This document shows positions 22,201-32,557 of a stretch of 64,000 nucleotides of DNA, one piece after another. This DNA comes from Isoetes taiwanensis. Its lineage: Eukaryota; Streptophyta; Lycopodiopsida; Isoetales; Isoetaceae. The notes beneath the pieces are model-generated. The model did not search any database, was not told where the DNA came from, and saw only the letters and a list, made by a program, of their open reading frames with translations. The stretch lies in assembly GCA_021234155.1 (NCBI GenBank), contig JAJEKV010000014.1:20725513-20789512 (forward strand), given 5' to 3'. How positions within the stretch are numbered: position 1 is the first letter of the stretch; each line of letters opens with the position of its first letter. The position numbers were made by a program, and so were the translations under genes.

Positions 22201-22920
22201 ATTATATGCATCAACTAACTCTGTTACATGACAAAGGCTTATAAGATGAGGCAGCACACAAAGCTAAGACAAGCATATTCTTTAACTTGAAGGTGGATTC
22301 ATATGTAAGTTGCCAAGAACAATAGTGGTAAATTTAAAGGTCCTTGTTCACATTGTTTTAGAAAAGGGAAATGCAAAATTCAATGGTCGTCGAAAAAGCC
22401 ATATTTCTTCTGTTGGCCTGTGGGATATATGCTACAGATTGAAATGCTATTCTAAGATACTGAGATCTAGCCGTAACCGTCGGTTGAAGCTATAAAGGAT
22501 GAATGAGCAGCTATACATGATGCTGAGGCATAGGTACTGTGAAGATTAGAGGCTGAAGTATGCCGGAATAGCTGAATACGAGCTCGGTCAACTAGTGAAT
22601 AGTGTTTAAGTCAATAATGAATGAACAGTGACATTTCCAATGGTTAAAATGATTATTGACTATATCTAGGTGATAACTATTGAATTTAAGAATCAATAGT
22701 ACTTGATCATTGCCTAGAAAGTGTGTTGTGAAGTTCATTATTGCACCAAGGAATTAGTGACCACAATTTGGCTTCCTTGGTGCTAGGTGTTGTTTCTTTG
22801 CCCTTATGGTTGATAGTTATTGATTTTGAGAAAGTTGTTAGCCTACAACTGTGATTAATAGTTGCATTTGAACTTTACATCCTTGCTAAAGGAATTGTCT
22901 ATCTATTGATTAATCTAACA
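22200..22920. other. Unassigned, ending in a probable second copia LTR
   Basis: No coding sequence is supported from 22200 to about 22600. The 22620-22920 stretch has LTR-like character because it ends in CTAACA right before a second copia primer-binding site. Its start cannot be fixed. Confidence 0.4.
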
Positions 22921-22921
22921 G

Positions 22922-23075
22922 TGGTATCAGAGCCTTAAAATTCCAAGTGCAGGATGTCAACACGATTTAAATCTTCTGAATTCAATAGAGACATTCAAAG
23001 GAGACAGTGGTTTTCAGCTGTGGAAACAAAGTATAAAAGAGGTGCAGGAGCAGGCATAAATGGCTCAGGGGGTGA
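22922..23075 (+). pseudogene. Second copia PBS and gag start, cut off
   Basis: TGGTATCAGAGCC (22922-22934) is a copia primer-binding site. ATG at 22954 begins a gag-like reading, which after one frame change gives IETFKGDSGFQLWKQSIKE, the usual LW-x-x-K start of copia Gag. It is followed by MAQGVIAQEDLVLVLEES, which may still be gag-derived, and then passes into an unrelated transposase ORF. The element is truncated within about 150 bases of its gag start. Confidence 0.7.
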
Positions 23076-25928
23076 TTGCACAGGAGGATCTAGTGCTAGT
23101 GCTTGAAGAGTCAAAGGGGTCATTTATTCTTTGGCCCAGCAATGACATCTCAGACCCAGAAACTGCAGAAGATAATGCCGTCACACCACCAGCACAGGTT
23201 AAACGCATAAATTGGTTGTGCATTCAAGACGAAGATGCAGAGCCTGAGGCATGCCCTCCACATGAAGGTATTTCAAGAGAGGAACTCATGGAGAAGACTT
23301 GCTCGTTGTTGCATGAGTGTTGTGGTAAACCATATGCATTGGGTGTAATCATTTTCACAGATCCTAATCATGCAGTTGCCGACATGAAGCTGGGAGAAGA
23401 GTTCTTGGGTGTCACAATTATGAGGTTGTATCCAATGCCAGAAAGAACGTCTATGAGATGCCAGGCTTGTGCCGAGGTACCGCAACTGTATGACTTAGTG
23501 AGATGGCACAACGACTTGGTCACAGTGGATAATGTTCCTGTCTCCAAGCTCATTAAGGCAGTGAGAGAGGACTTCATGGAAGTGGAGCCATACGCCCTGA
23601 AATTCGAAGGAGAGTCTGTTAAAAGAAGCCCATATAGAATGATCAATCTAACAGCACGAAAGCCTGCTCCGCCAAGTAAAGCAGCAAGGAAAATCACGGC
23701 AGTTGCGATTCGGGAATTCAAGTCGTCAATTTGCTGCATTAGAAGATGTTGTGCAAATTTTACAACGTGTGAGATCACGTGCATTAGGACGTTCTATTGG
23801 AATATGAAAGCAGCTGACAGAACCACCTTCACTTATAACATGCTAGACCTTTGCTCAGAGAATGGTCAGGTGCTGAAACTGATGATAACCAACAAACAAG
23901 TATGCTTGAAAGCATGGTATACAGCTTATGGTATACCACTGTCTACATTCTACAAATGGCGGAAATTGTTTATGGGGGGGCATAGGATAGCTGAACATGG
24001 TAACACTGGACTCAAGAAAACCAGATCTCATACCCTGGCTGGGGATGCCATATTAACTATGTACATAGATGAGAATGCAGAGGTCATGCCCCATAGATCA
24101 AAAGTAACCACAGAAGGTGCAAGGGAGAATGTGAAGCGACTACCCTCTGTCTTGACGAAAAAAGATATTCTTCATGAGGTTGACCAAGGCGTAATGGAGA
24201 TGACTGGGAAGCACATATCTCCGTCGTCGTTCTTGAATGTATGGAAGGAGCACCACAAAGAGGTTGCAATAGCCAAAAGGATTGCCTTCTCTAAATGTAA
24301 TAGCTGTATTGTAATAAAAGAGAAATTAGCCAAGACAAGAGATCCAAGAGAGAGAAGAGAGCTGCAGATGGACATGAAGGCTCACATGACTGCTCAGATG
24401 TCTTGCAGAAGCCTTTATTGGTCATGGAGAGCTCTTTCACACCGTTCTCCAGAGCATGCACTCACAATCATACACGACAAAATGGAGCAGAATAAGACAA
24501 TGTTGCCTAGACTTGAGAAGTTAGTCAAGTCGGTGTGGAGGGGAGAGCGTTTGAAAGTAAGTTTGACTGGTGCACTCATGCATGGCCATGGCATAGGTGC
24601 CTTGGGGCATTTCTCACTTGACCTTTGGAAAGATGACCATATTGGGTCATTGAACCACACATTGAAAACTATGGAGGATGCCTCTTTGGACAACTGGGGC
24701 AATTTGAGGGAGTCATCCCTTCCGGAATGCGAATGGGGTGCTACAATATTGAACACTACTGCTTTGAAGACCAAGAAGGTCAACAACACAGGCACTGCTT
24801 TTGTGGCCCCACCAGCACCCCCGGTGCATCATAAACAGCTACCCAGAAGGCTCTACTTGCAATTAGACAATTGTGCTGGCCAGAATAAAAATAGATATCT
24901 TTTCTCTTAACTTTCCTATCTTGTTTCACTGGGTGTTTTTGAGCAAATACATCTCGGGTTCATGATGGTGGGTCACACACACGATGATATTGATGCTCTA
25001 TTCGGTAACTACTCGACTCTGCTACGCAGATCAGATGCGCTGACTATTCCAGAGCTTATGCAACTTTTTCGGGAATGCAGCACCAAAGCACCAGCACCAT
25101 ACCTAGTCACCAAGGTTCCAGATTGGAAGTCTTTTGTGAAAGGGTACATCCCAGATAAAAAAGATCGATTGATTGGTCACTTGGAACCCCTGCTTTTCAA
25201 GTTCTGTATGAGAGATGGATGTACTACAAGATGAGGCCAGGTCATCAAGAATGGTTGCCTCACAAAGGTATTAGAATGTGGAAAGCGGACGAGAATGATC
25301 TGCCCATGATGCCTAGGGGCTCGCCAAAGACGGTGATGCCGTATGGTAGTTTAAAAGACATTGGAGCATTAAGATCATCTATTGCAAAATATATGATGCA
25401 CTGGGCCCATATCTCTAGGGGAGGTGAGAACTCGTGGTCTAATGCTTACATGAATGAAGTTATTGACTACCGGGTCGATCTAATCGTGTCCTAAGTGTGG
25501 TTCCCACAAGCATTATAGAAATCAAGGACTTACGGCCTATCACAAGGCAAGATGTCTTTGGTTGAGCCGAAAAGCACGTTGGTTGATGAGTACGATGCAC
25601 CCCGCCTTATGTAGGACACCGCAAAGGATAAGCCTAGAAACCCAATACGGTGTTTTTGACCCATACCGGGATGTAAAGAAAGGTATGTTATTGCTTATTA
25701 GACACGGAGATGCTTGTCCAGACATGGCTAGGCTATGCAGAAGAGGAGCCCATACAGGATCCCACTCTTCCACATTACGAGGAAGTGCTTGTGTCTTGGT
25801 GGGAGCCCGTGGTGAGGAAAGGAACCACCTATAGCCAGCAGTACAAAGGTTGTTGGGAGAAGAAGTGGAGGCCAAATCCAAATGACCCACCGCGTTACCA
25901 ACATCTGAAAACTATTGACTATGGTTGA
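23060..25928 (+). pseudogene. DUF7869-like DDE-type transposase, broken
   Basis: An open frame from 23060 to 24910 (616 codons). The middle has a helix-turn-helix-like KAWYTAYGIPLSTFYKWRK segment (about residue 290) and a FSKCNSCIVIKEKL Cys pair. Near the end comes LYLQLDNCAGQNKNRYL. A single in-frame TAA follows, and the same frame goes on with LVSLGVFEQIHLGFMMVGHT and HDDIDALFG. The DNCAGQNKN and GHTHDDID blocks are hallmarks of the DUF7869 family. The frame then shifts near 25207 (WMYYKMRPGHQEWLP, stop 25492) and again near 25710 (VQTWLGYAEEEP, SWWEPVVRKG, stop 25926). The C-terminal W-rich block also fits the family. It is inactive by one stop and at least two frameshifts, yet otherwise well preserved. 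The first ~18 codons may come from the copia gag next door. Confidence 0.7.
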
Positions 25929-26255
25929 TTGGTCAAGAACAAGCCATCACAAGTAATGATCCCTACAAGTGTAGGAATCCAGCTCCAAGAATTATTAGCT
26001 AAAGAAGCTGCTGAAGATGAAGGGGACACTTGAGGCTATTAAAGGTGAAGATGAAGGGGACAATTGGTGGCTAATGAAGCTAAGCACGATGCAGCAGATT
26101 CTTGAGGTAAGATATGCATTATTCATCTACTCAGCAACACAACTTTTCTTGTACATAACTATTATATCATATATCAATTAGACAAACTTGCATCTTATAT
26201 AGGTGATGCGTCTTGCATTTTTCATCTTAATACAAGAGCTCTTACACTATACAAT
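25929..26255. other. 3' flank of the transposase with a short tandem repeat
   Basis: GAAGATGAAGGGGACA occurs twice about 40 bases apart (about 26012 and 26049), each followed by a related segment. Nothing else is recognised. Confidence 0.4.
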
Positions 26256-26269
26256 GTTGAACAGGTGAT

Positions 26270-26512
26270 TCATTCATCATCAACAGCTGCAGGAGTGATC
26301 CCTGATATCTTATAGCTATTGCGCTCAGGAAGCCAAATGAGGTGGATCATAACACGAATTAGCCTAGGGCAATGAATCTCAGCGCCCATAGCTTTGGATC
26401 GAAGGTAGGGATCAAGAAGAATACCCCTGTCTAGGCAACCGACAAGATCATTGTAGCTCATTGAGCACTTGATCGCCTCAATGTGGTGAACAGAAGAAGG
26501 TGAAAAATCCAT
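26270..26512 (-). CDS. Small protein gene, copy 1 (80 aa), unknown function
   Basis: ATG at 26512 in a good plant context (CCCATGG), an 80-residue protein ending at 26270. It shares with copy 2 the pattern IKCSMSYNDL / FKCYLSYNDL, GI-LDP-L-SKA, RV--HL-WLP, GIT-A--DDE. No signal peptide or membrane segment is visible; residues 20-40 and 52-65 could be helices. Upstream on its strand lies TATAAAAG at 26548-26555, 36 bases from the ATG, so the 5' UTR would be very short. Keeping both protein pattern and promoter through divergence suggests past selection. I do not recognise the family. It could also be the terminal gene of a mobile element. Confidence 0.5.
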   Translation of the reverse strand: MDFSPSSVHHIEAIKCSMSYNDLVGCLDRGILLDPYLRSKAMGAEIHCPRLIRVMIHLIWLPERNSYKISGITPAAVDDE

Positions 26513-26547
26513 GGGAGATGAATGACCTCTAGCCCCGAAGTGAGCTG

Positions 26548-26555
26548 CTTTTATA
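26548..26555 (-). promoter_or_regulatory. TATA box of small gene copy 1
   Basis: TATAAAAG on the minus strand, 36 bases before the ATG at 26512. The same box at the same distance precedes copy 2. Confidence 0.5.
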
Positions 26556-26940
26556 GTGAAGTGAAATTATTGATGTGAATTATTGGGGTAGACTGTAGCG
26601 CCATTATTGAGCGTATATAAGACTCATGTATACGTACAAGTATAATGCATATTATGTATGGATATGTGTATCAAGTGAAAACATGCTTTGTGGATTTTAC
26701 TAAGGTAAAAGTATTTGTGCTTGAGTAATTTAGGTGTGATTGAAATTAGGGACTGCTTGCAGATTAAGTGGAGGTCGAAGAGCACACCCATACGAATCAC
26801 TCAGGTTCGATACATCAAATAAAGATTGATTATGCTTATTACATCCTTACATACTATAGAAGTGCTCATATATCATTATTATATCCTTGACAGGTACACA
26901 GGTCTTCAACGATTCACTCATCATCAAAACCTGCTAAGGT

Positions 26941-27155
26941 GATGCCATTCAGCTCATAGATCTCCTGATCAGGAAGCCAATAAAGGTGGACCACAACACG
27001 AGTGAGCTCCTGCAACCACTCGCAGGACCATCTGCTTTGGACTGGAGCCATGGATCAAGATTAATACCATTTCTGTAGCATTCACACAGATCGTTGTAGC
27101 TCAAGTAGCACTTGAAGGATCGGATGTGCTCCGGACGAGGAGGCAAGGAAGCCAT
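26941..27155 (-). pseudogene. Small protein gene, copy 2, frameshifted
   Basis: ATG at 27155 begins MASLPPRPEHIRSFKCYLSY, then NDLCECYRNGINLDPWLQSK, matching copy 1. Compared with copy 1, one base is missing just after the TGC codon near 27015. The current frame therefore ends in an unrelated 20-residue tail at 26949. Reading across the lost base restores ELTRVVVHLYWLPDQ and LNGITLAGFDDE up to a stop near 26922, parallel to copy 1. The copy either encodes a 68-aa variant or is a recent pseudogene. Confidence 0.55.
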
Positions 27156-27190
27156 GGAAGATGAATGATCTCTACCACCGAATCGAGATG

Positions 27191-27198
27191 TTTTTATA
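27191..27198 (-). promoter_or_regulatory. TATA box of small gene copy 2
   Basis: TATAAAAA on the minus strand, 36 bases before the ATG at 27155, at the same spacing as in copy 1. Confidence 0.5.
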
Positions 27199-27439
27199 GT
27201 GAAGTAAAATTATTGAAGTGAATTATTGGTGTAGATTGTAACGCCATTATTGAGCTTGTACAAGTATCACGTACACGTACACGTATAACACATAATTTGT
27301 ATGGATAAGTGTATGTTAGTGACCTCATGTATCTCGGGCTCGAGAAGTAGGTAAAAGTATTGGTGATTGAGCAAATTAGGTGTGCTTAAAATTCTCAAAA
27401 TTGCGTTATTTTATCCAACTAATGAAATCATGCTTTATA

Positions 27440-27620
27440 CTGTATAACCAGATTCGCAAAATACTATAAGATTTCAAGCAGAATACTATATGGTGTTGAT
27501 TTTCTACGTGCAAAATACAATTATGAGGGCTCTCGCTGCCCTACGTCACCCCCCATGTGAATATGCACCCAAACCAAAGGGGGTTTAAGGGGGATTTTAA
27601 TTTAAATGTGTTGGACCCAA
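27440..27620 (+). repeat. Dispersed repeat, copy 1 (partner at 48.04-48.23 kb)
   Basis: This ~180-bp stretch aligns in the same orientation with 48038-48230. Shared words include AAATACTATAAGATTT, GATGTTGATTT/GGTGTTGATTT, GCCCTACGTCACCC/GCCCTACATCACCC, and TGCACCCAAACCAAA. It does not look coding. It is probably part of an interspersed element whose ends I cannot fix. Confidence 0.6.
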
Positions 27621-27628
27621 TGGTTGTG

Positions 27629-27705
27629 TTAATTAATGTCAATCGTAGTTATGTGCTGGTTGTTAATGTCAATGGTTGTTATGTGTTGGTTGTTATGTGT
27701 TGGGG
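27629..27705. repeat. Short tandem repeat (TTAATGTCAAT...GTTATGTG)
   Basis: The unit TTAATGTCAATNGTNGTTATGTGNTGGTTG occurs twice, followed by a partial unit (TTATGTGTTGG). Local slippage-type repeat. Confidence 0.6.
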
Positions 27706-27849
27706 ATTTAATTTTGCTCATAGTACTCTTCACCTCAGCAATTAAAAAGTATATACTAAAGCATGTCCAGACAATATCTAAGACTGGGCAGTCTTCACAT
27801 GGTCGGTGACATAGAATGATATACCATAATGGGCATGCTAGTGCAAATA

Positions 27850-29100
27850 CAGTCAACTGGATCTGTCAAAAGGAGGACTTAAGTCTTTTCTATGTACTGT
27901 CAAATAACAATTATGTGTGTATTTCACAAATAGCCATGTAGCATTGAACCCAAGCAGAAAAGAAAACATCTTAGACAATAATTGGATTATATGGAGTATG
28001 AGATACCCAGCATCTACAAGGGAATTTACAGCGAAAAAAGGTTTCATGTTAATTGCCTTGAGCTCCGGCACAATTCAACTGCATAAACGACAGAATGTAC
28101 TGGTTTATCTTGCGCAAAATCAGGTCCATCTGCTGAGTGGAATTCTGGCCAAATGCTGCATAACATGCAAGCTAGCCGACAACAAGTAATACACATCTCC
28201 ATATTCTTCTAAATCTTCCATATGCCCTTTAAACTATCAGAATTTAGAAGGCACAGAATGAAGCAGAGCCATTGACATCCGACCATGCAAATCTTTTCAC
28301 GGTAAAATCCGGCGAGAGATGTGCAAAAATGAGACAGAAACAAAAAAAAATCGATCAGATGGCGAAATGGGTTATGGCAAAAGAAAGATAGAAGGAAGAA
28401 ACGAAACACAAAGCTGAAGAAATGCGGAAAAGGACGGAATTTAAATCACAAGACCGACCTGATATGAGATGCCTTGTCAGAATAGAACTAGATTGGGCAA
28501 AACCCCAGAACAAGGCAAACTGCATCAAGAAAACTGCATCAAGGAAAGCAAGTGATGACGCAGATCCAAGGCTTCCTCGCCTTCTACGCCTCCAATGTGT
28601 AAGCTTTATGTGCAGATAGAACAAAATCCGGCCCCATTTTCTTAATTCCTTTAAAACCAAACCCATTCTTCTTCCATGCCTTTTCGGCCCCCTGTTTATT
28701 CTGCTCGATATGCCAATTCCAGCTAGATTTACTGCATATCATCAACTCCAACTAGTTCGGCAGATAAGATGTGTTGGTGCATACCTGATTTAATCTAATG
28801 CTCTAGCGGCCCAGAGGCCCAAGAATCCTCCCAGTTTATGACAGAAACCCTATTTGGGGTTTGCTCGACCGCTGCATGTCGAGAGGAAAACAAAATCATG
28901 GAATAAAGTTCAAGGTATTAAATAAAATCATAAATTAGGGTTAAAACCATTAGAATGTGAAATTTAACCACTCAAAAATAAGGTAAGCACTCTAGAAATA
29001 CTATTTAGTATACCTCATCAGATACATCACCGAAATCATAGAATAACCTTAGTAAAAATCGTACAAAAACATAAAAAAAAAATCTCTGTTATAATGCTAG
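27850..29100. other. No recognised gene
   Basis: Short ORFs on both strands, none with a motif. ACTGCATCAAG is repeated at about 28518 and 28534. The minus-strand ORF 28355-28666 has hydrophobic stretches but overlaps an open plus frame, with no homology I can name. Confidence 0.3.
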
Positions 29101-30015
29101 ATATGGACATTGTTGGCTCTTGCTGTACAGCAGAACATGGTAATAGAGCATGTGGATGTAAAGACTGCTTTCCTGAATGGGGATATGGAGGAAGAAATAT
29201 TTATGGGGCAGCCCCAGGGATATGAACAAGGAAAAGACATGGTGTGCAAACTGAAAAAAGCAACCTATGGCTTGAAACAAGCAACCGTACAATGATACTT
29301 GTGTATGGACAAGTTTTTAGTATCCATTGGATTCAGGAAACTTTAAACAGAGGGAAATCTATATATGTGGAAAGAAGGGGATAAATGTTTGATTATGGCA
29401 TTGTATGTAGATGACTGTGTCATTGTTAGCAATGACAAGGACTGGATAAGTAAATGCAAGATGCTTTTGAAAAGGCGTTTTCAGATTAGAAGAAATCGAT
29501 TAAAGGGGGAGCTGTATGTGACACAAGAGCAATATATTAAAAAAATGTTGAGCAGATTCAGGATGGTTGATTGCAATCCTGTCAAAACTCCCATTGCGCC
29601 AAGCACGAGAATTAATAATAGAATGTGCCCCACATCTTCATTGGAGATTCAGGAAATGAAGTCAAAACCCTATCGTGAGTTAGTTGGTAGTTTGCTCCAT
29701 GCTGCAAATTGCACCAGGACGGACATCACCTATGTTGTTAACTTGCTCAACAGATATAATAATAATACGGGCACACAGCACTGCATAGCTGCTAAATGAC
29801 TGTTGAAGAATTTGAAAGGGACGATTAGTCATGGCATTCATTTCACTCGAAGTGAAAAGGTTGTTGACCTAATAGGATATGCAGACGCAAATTGGGGAGG
29901 AGACATAGATGACAGATAATCCACGTCCGGATATGTTAACCAAGATTTTGACAGAGCCTAAATTAAAATTGGCCAAAAGTCAGGTAGGAGTATCAGATTG
30001 TATAAGCTGAGGGGG
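29100..30015 (+). pseudogene. Ty1/copia pol remnant (RT to RNase H) with internal deletion
   Basis: Plus strand: VDVKTAFLNGDMEEEIFM, GYEQGKDMVCKLKKATYGLK, a stop in place of a Trp codon (VQ*YLCMDKFL), LYMWKEGD, then the RT catalytic MALYVDDCVIVSND and RKQRxx-like tail. Next are PVKTPIAPS, YRELVGSLLHAANCTRTDIT and GYADANWGGDIDDR*STSGYV. The frame then jumps straight to LTKILTEPKLKLAKSQVG, the very end of pol. Most of RNase H is deleted and several stops are present. A polypurine tract, GAGGGGGAGAT, follows at about 30009. Confidence 0.9.
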
Positions 30016-30019
30016 AGAT

Positions 30020-30320
30020 TGTTGAAATCAGCATGTAGATCATGCACATGTGGCAACAATGGGCTGGCCCAGATGCATGGCTCTGATCATGTTGTAGAAA
30101 AGGGTGAAGACGATGTGCCACAGGCGTGAAGCCAGATCAGTTGGATCGATCCGATTCCATCTGCAGGAGGCATAGCGCCTTAAAATCGAAGCTGCTTGGG
30201 CTGTCAGGATCATCAAGAGATTGCTTGCAGGGAGAGCCGGCCCATATCAGAGTTGCCACCAAACTGTTGACGTGCAGACAGAAGCCAAGGACTGCCCGAT
30301 TCAATCAGGCAGGATGAGAT
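30020..30320 (+). repeat. Start of the copia 3' LTR
   Basis: TGTTGAAATC follows the polypurine tract directly, the usual copia LTR start. The 3' end is not recognisable; the sequence becomes anonymous after about 30320. No matching 5' LTR lies in the window. Confidence 0.6.
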
Positions 30321-32557
30321 ATCTTGATTTCATACCACTTGGATGGCTCTAAACCTTGAAAATCATAAATTGCTTTACAAGATTGCAAAAGTAACTGTTG
30401 TCGCTTCAGTTTTTGTCCCACTTTCAAAACCTTTGGTCCAATCCTAATAAAGATTCTAAAAATTATACCTCAAGTAAACTCTTGAAAGCATCTGAAAAAG
30501 TAACTTACTGAGGTTGATTAGCCTCATTTGTGCCACCAACTGCCATTGCCAAAATAAACCTGCACTGAACAATTGTAAGAATCACTATCTTATTATCTTG
30601 TGGAAATGCGGAAACATGTCGTGTAATCTGAAAATAATTACCAGTACATTTTAATAGCATGGTGCTTCCACAAAGCCATAATCCGTATTCAAGGCTTGGT
30701 GATGTTGATTCCCATTTCTAGCCGATCTCTGCACTGTTTGCTGCGCTTGTTAGCATGAGGAGCAGACGTTTAGCTCTTATTTTCCGACCAAATTGTAGAA
30801 TTTCATAAGCTTGATTACCGCTCCTCTCACTATTCCAACAAAAGGACCGATACTTCAGTCCACTATTTTGCCTTCAAGAAAAGCTTTAACAAGGTGATAA
30901 TTAGGGTCTAACAGATTTGATTAGGAAATAAATGCATTAGGGCATTCTAGAGGTATGTATTTGTGCCCTGCTTAGCAGGCACAAATGAATGATCAATGCA
31001 TTTTGCTAAAAGACAATTGAGAAAAATAAAGGTTAGTGTTTAAAATGCCACGATGTTTCATGTGTTCTAGTTTTGATATATTTTAGAAATAAACATTTGG
31101 ACTACGATCACTACAGCCAGCAGGCATGTCTGGCCATCTCACTCTCAGAGGCGCCGTCGAATTAGATTGAAGTTTTCTTGTGTATTATTCCTCTTAGTGA
31201 TAAAAATATCTTTCTTTATATCCATTTAAGCACAGATTAAGTAGAACACGATATTGTCTATCTAGATTGGCATCAGTACTTCCGCAATATTATGAACTCA
31301 AAGTGTTGTAATAAGTTGTGTGCTATTCCGGTGTAAGTTGGCAACTATGATTCTGGAGTGAGGTGAATGTTGATTGGGGGATGTTAAATTTTTTACCTTA
31401 GTTAATAGGAAGTTTCTTCAGCAATATTTTCAATTCTTTACTCAATAGGGGTTGTCTATGCCAGGCCAAGAAGGGGACAGTGGCGAACAAAATGAAGAAC
31501 AAATATATGGGTCAGGTGATGAAAAAGTTAACAGGTCGTGTAGACTTCATGTTGCAAGTTAATCAACTTTTTCTCTCATAAGTTTTGGATAGGAAAAGCA
31601 TGTTCAATTTTATTTTTTACAGAATTCCATTGATGTGCCAATGGTACTTAATGTAAGACCTTGGACTAATATCTATACTCCTAAGTTACTAAGGTGTATT
31701 ATCTAAGTTCATGTTATCTAGTTTGTTTGCCTCTTTATTTATCTCCATGATATTGTGTTGGCCACGTCATTGAACTCATTTGCTTGACTCCGTTATTTTT
31801 TGCATTTTGTAGGATGTGACTTTTGAGCATCAATACATATCTGCAATTAGCTCTCTTACGTGAGTCTTAGTTGGTTGCATAGATAATCATGTTGCCCATA
31901 ACAGTGTTTGTTCAAACATTCTATTTCTGAATTTTCTGGCACAAACATGAGATGTCTATCAAGTCATATTGGCATGACTTGGATACTGCTTTATTTATAG
32001 TAAAGTATTTATAAGATTCCTAGAGAACCATCAGACTCTGAAGAGCTAAAAAAAAAGGGCCATATTTTTTCTCTCTCCTATTTGAGGCTTAAGTATTGTT
32101 GTAGACGATGAAATGCACATCACATTCTGCAGTAGAAAGGAAATATTTTTGAAAGATAATATAATGTAAGGTGTATGGCATCGTTGTAAATATGGTCAGC
32201 TAAGAAATGAGAAAATGGAAAAGACATTTTGTACAATGGTTTTGGGATCAATTGGAATGGCTATTTAAAGAAATTGTCTTTTTGATTAAGCACCACACCA
32301 TGAGTCTTAGATGTTCTATACAACAAAGCTATTTTCTTTTTTTAATTGAATGTCGTATTGTATTGAAAATTTGTACATAAAGTACCTATAAATACATAAG
32401 GTAGTAGCCTTTTAATGGAGGAATCTAGAAACCTTTGAGATGCTATTAAGTCATATATTTAAAACTGAAGCACTTAGTCAATGATCGTGTAGGAAAAACA
32501 AAGTCTGAGATTGTCTGTTCGCAGTAACCTGGTTGGATCAGCCTTCAATCTTCAGCT
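30321..32557. other. No recognised gene
   Basis: Mostly AT-rich. One minus-strand segment near 30565-30510 (FILAMAVGGTNEANQP, followed by a GTAAGT donor) and one plus segment near 31450-31535 (PGQEGDSGEQNEEQIYGS) look exon-like, but they have no partners and no family match. No repeats, promoters or RNA genes could be supported. Confidence 0.25.

Larger units (their letters stand above)
26256..27392. repeat. Tandem pair of ~500-bp duplicated units
   Basis: Unit 1 (about 26256-26744) and unit 2 (about 26886-27392) align along most of their length, including a small coding region, a TATA box and an upstream (right-hand) segment with the AGGTAAAAGTATT motif. Unit borders are approximate. The spacer of about 140 bp is not shared. 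Confidence 0.7.

Noticed and set aside
28355-28666. 103-codon minus-strand ORF with hydrophobic segments
   Set aside because: The opposite strand is also open, there is no motif, and short repeats (ACTGCATCAAG) explain part of it.
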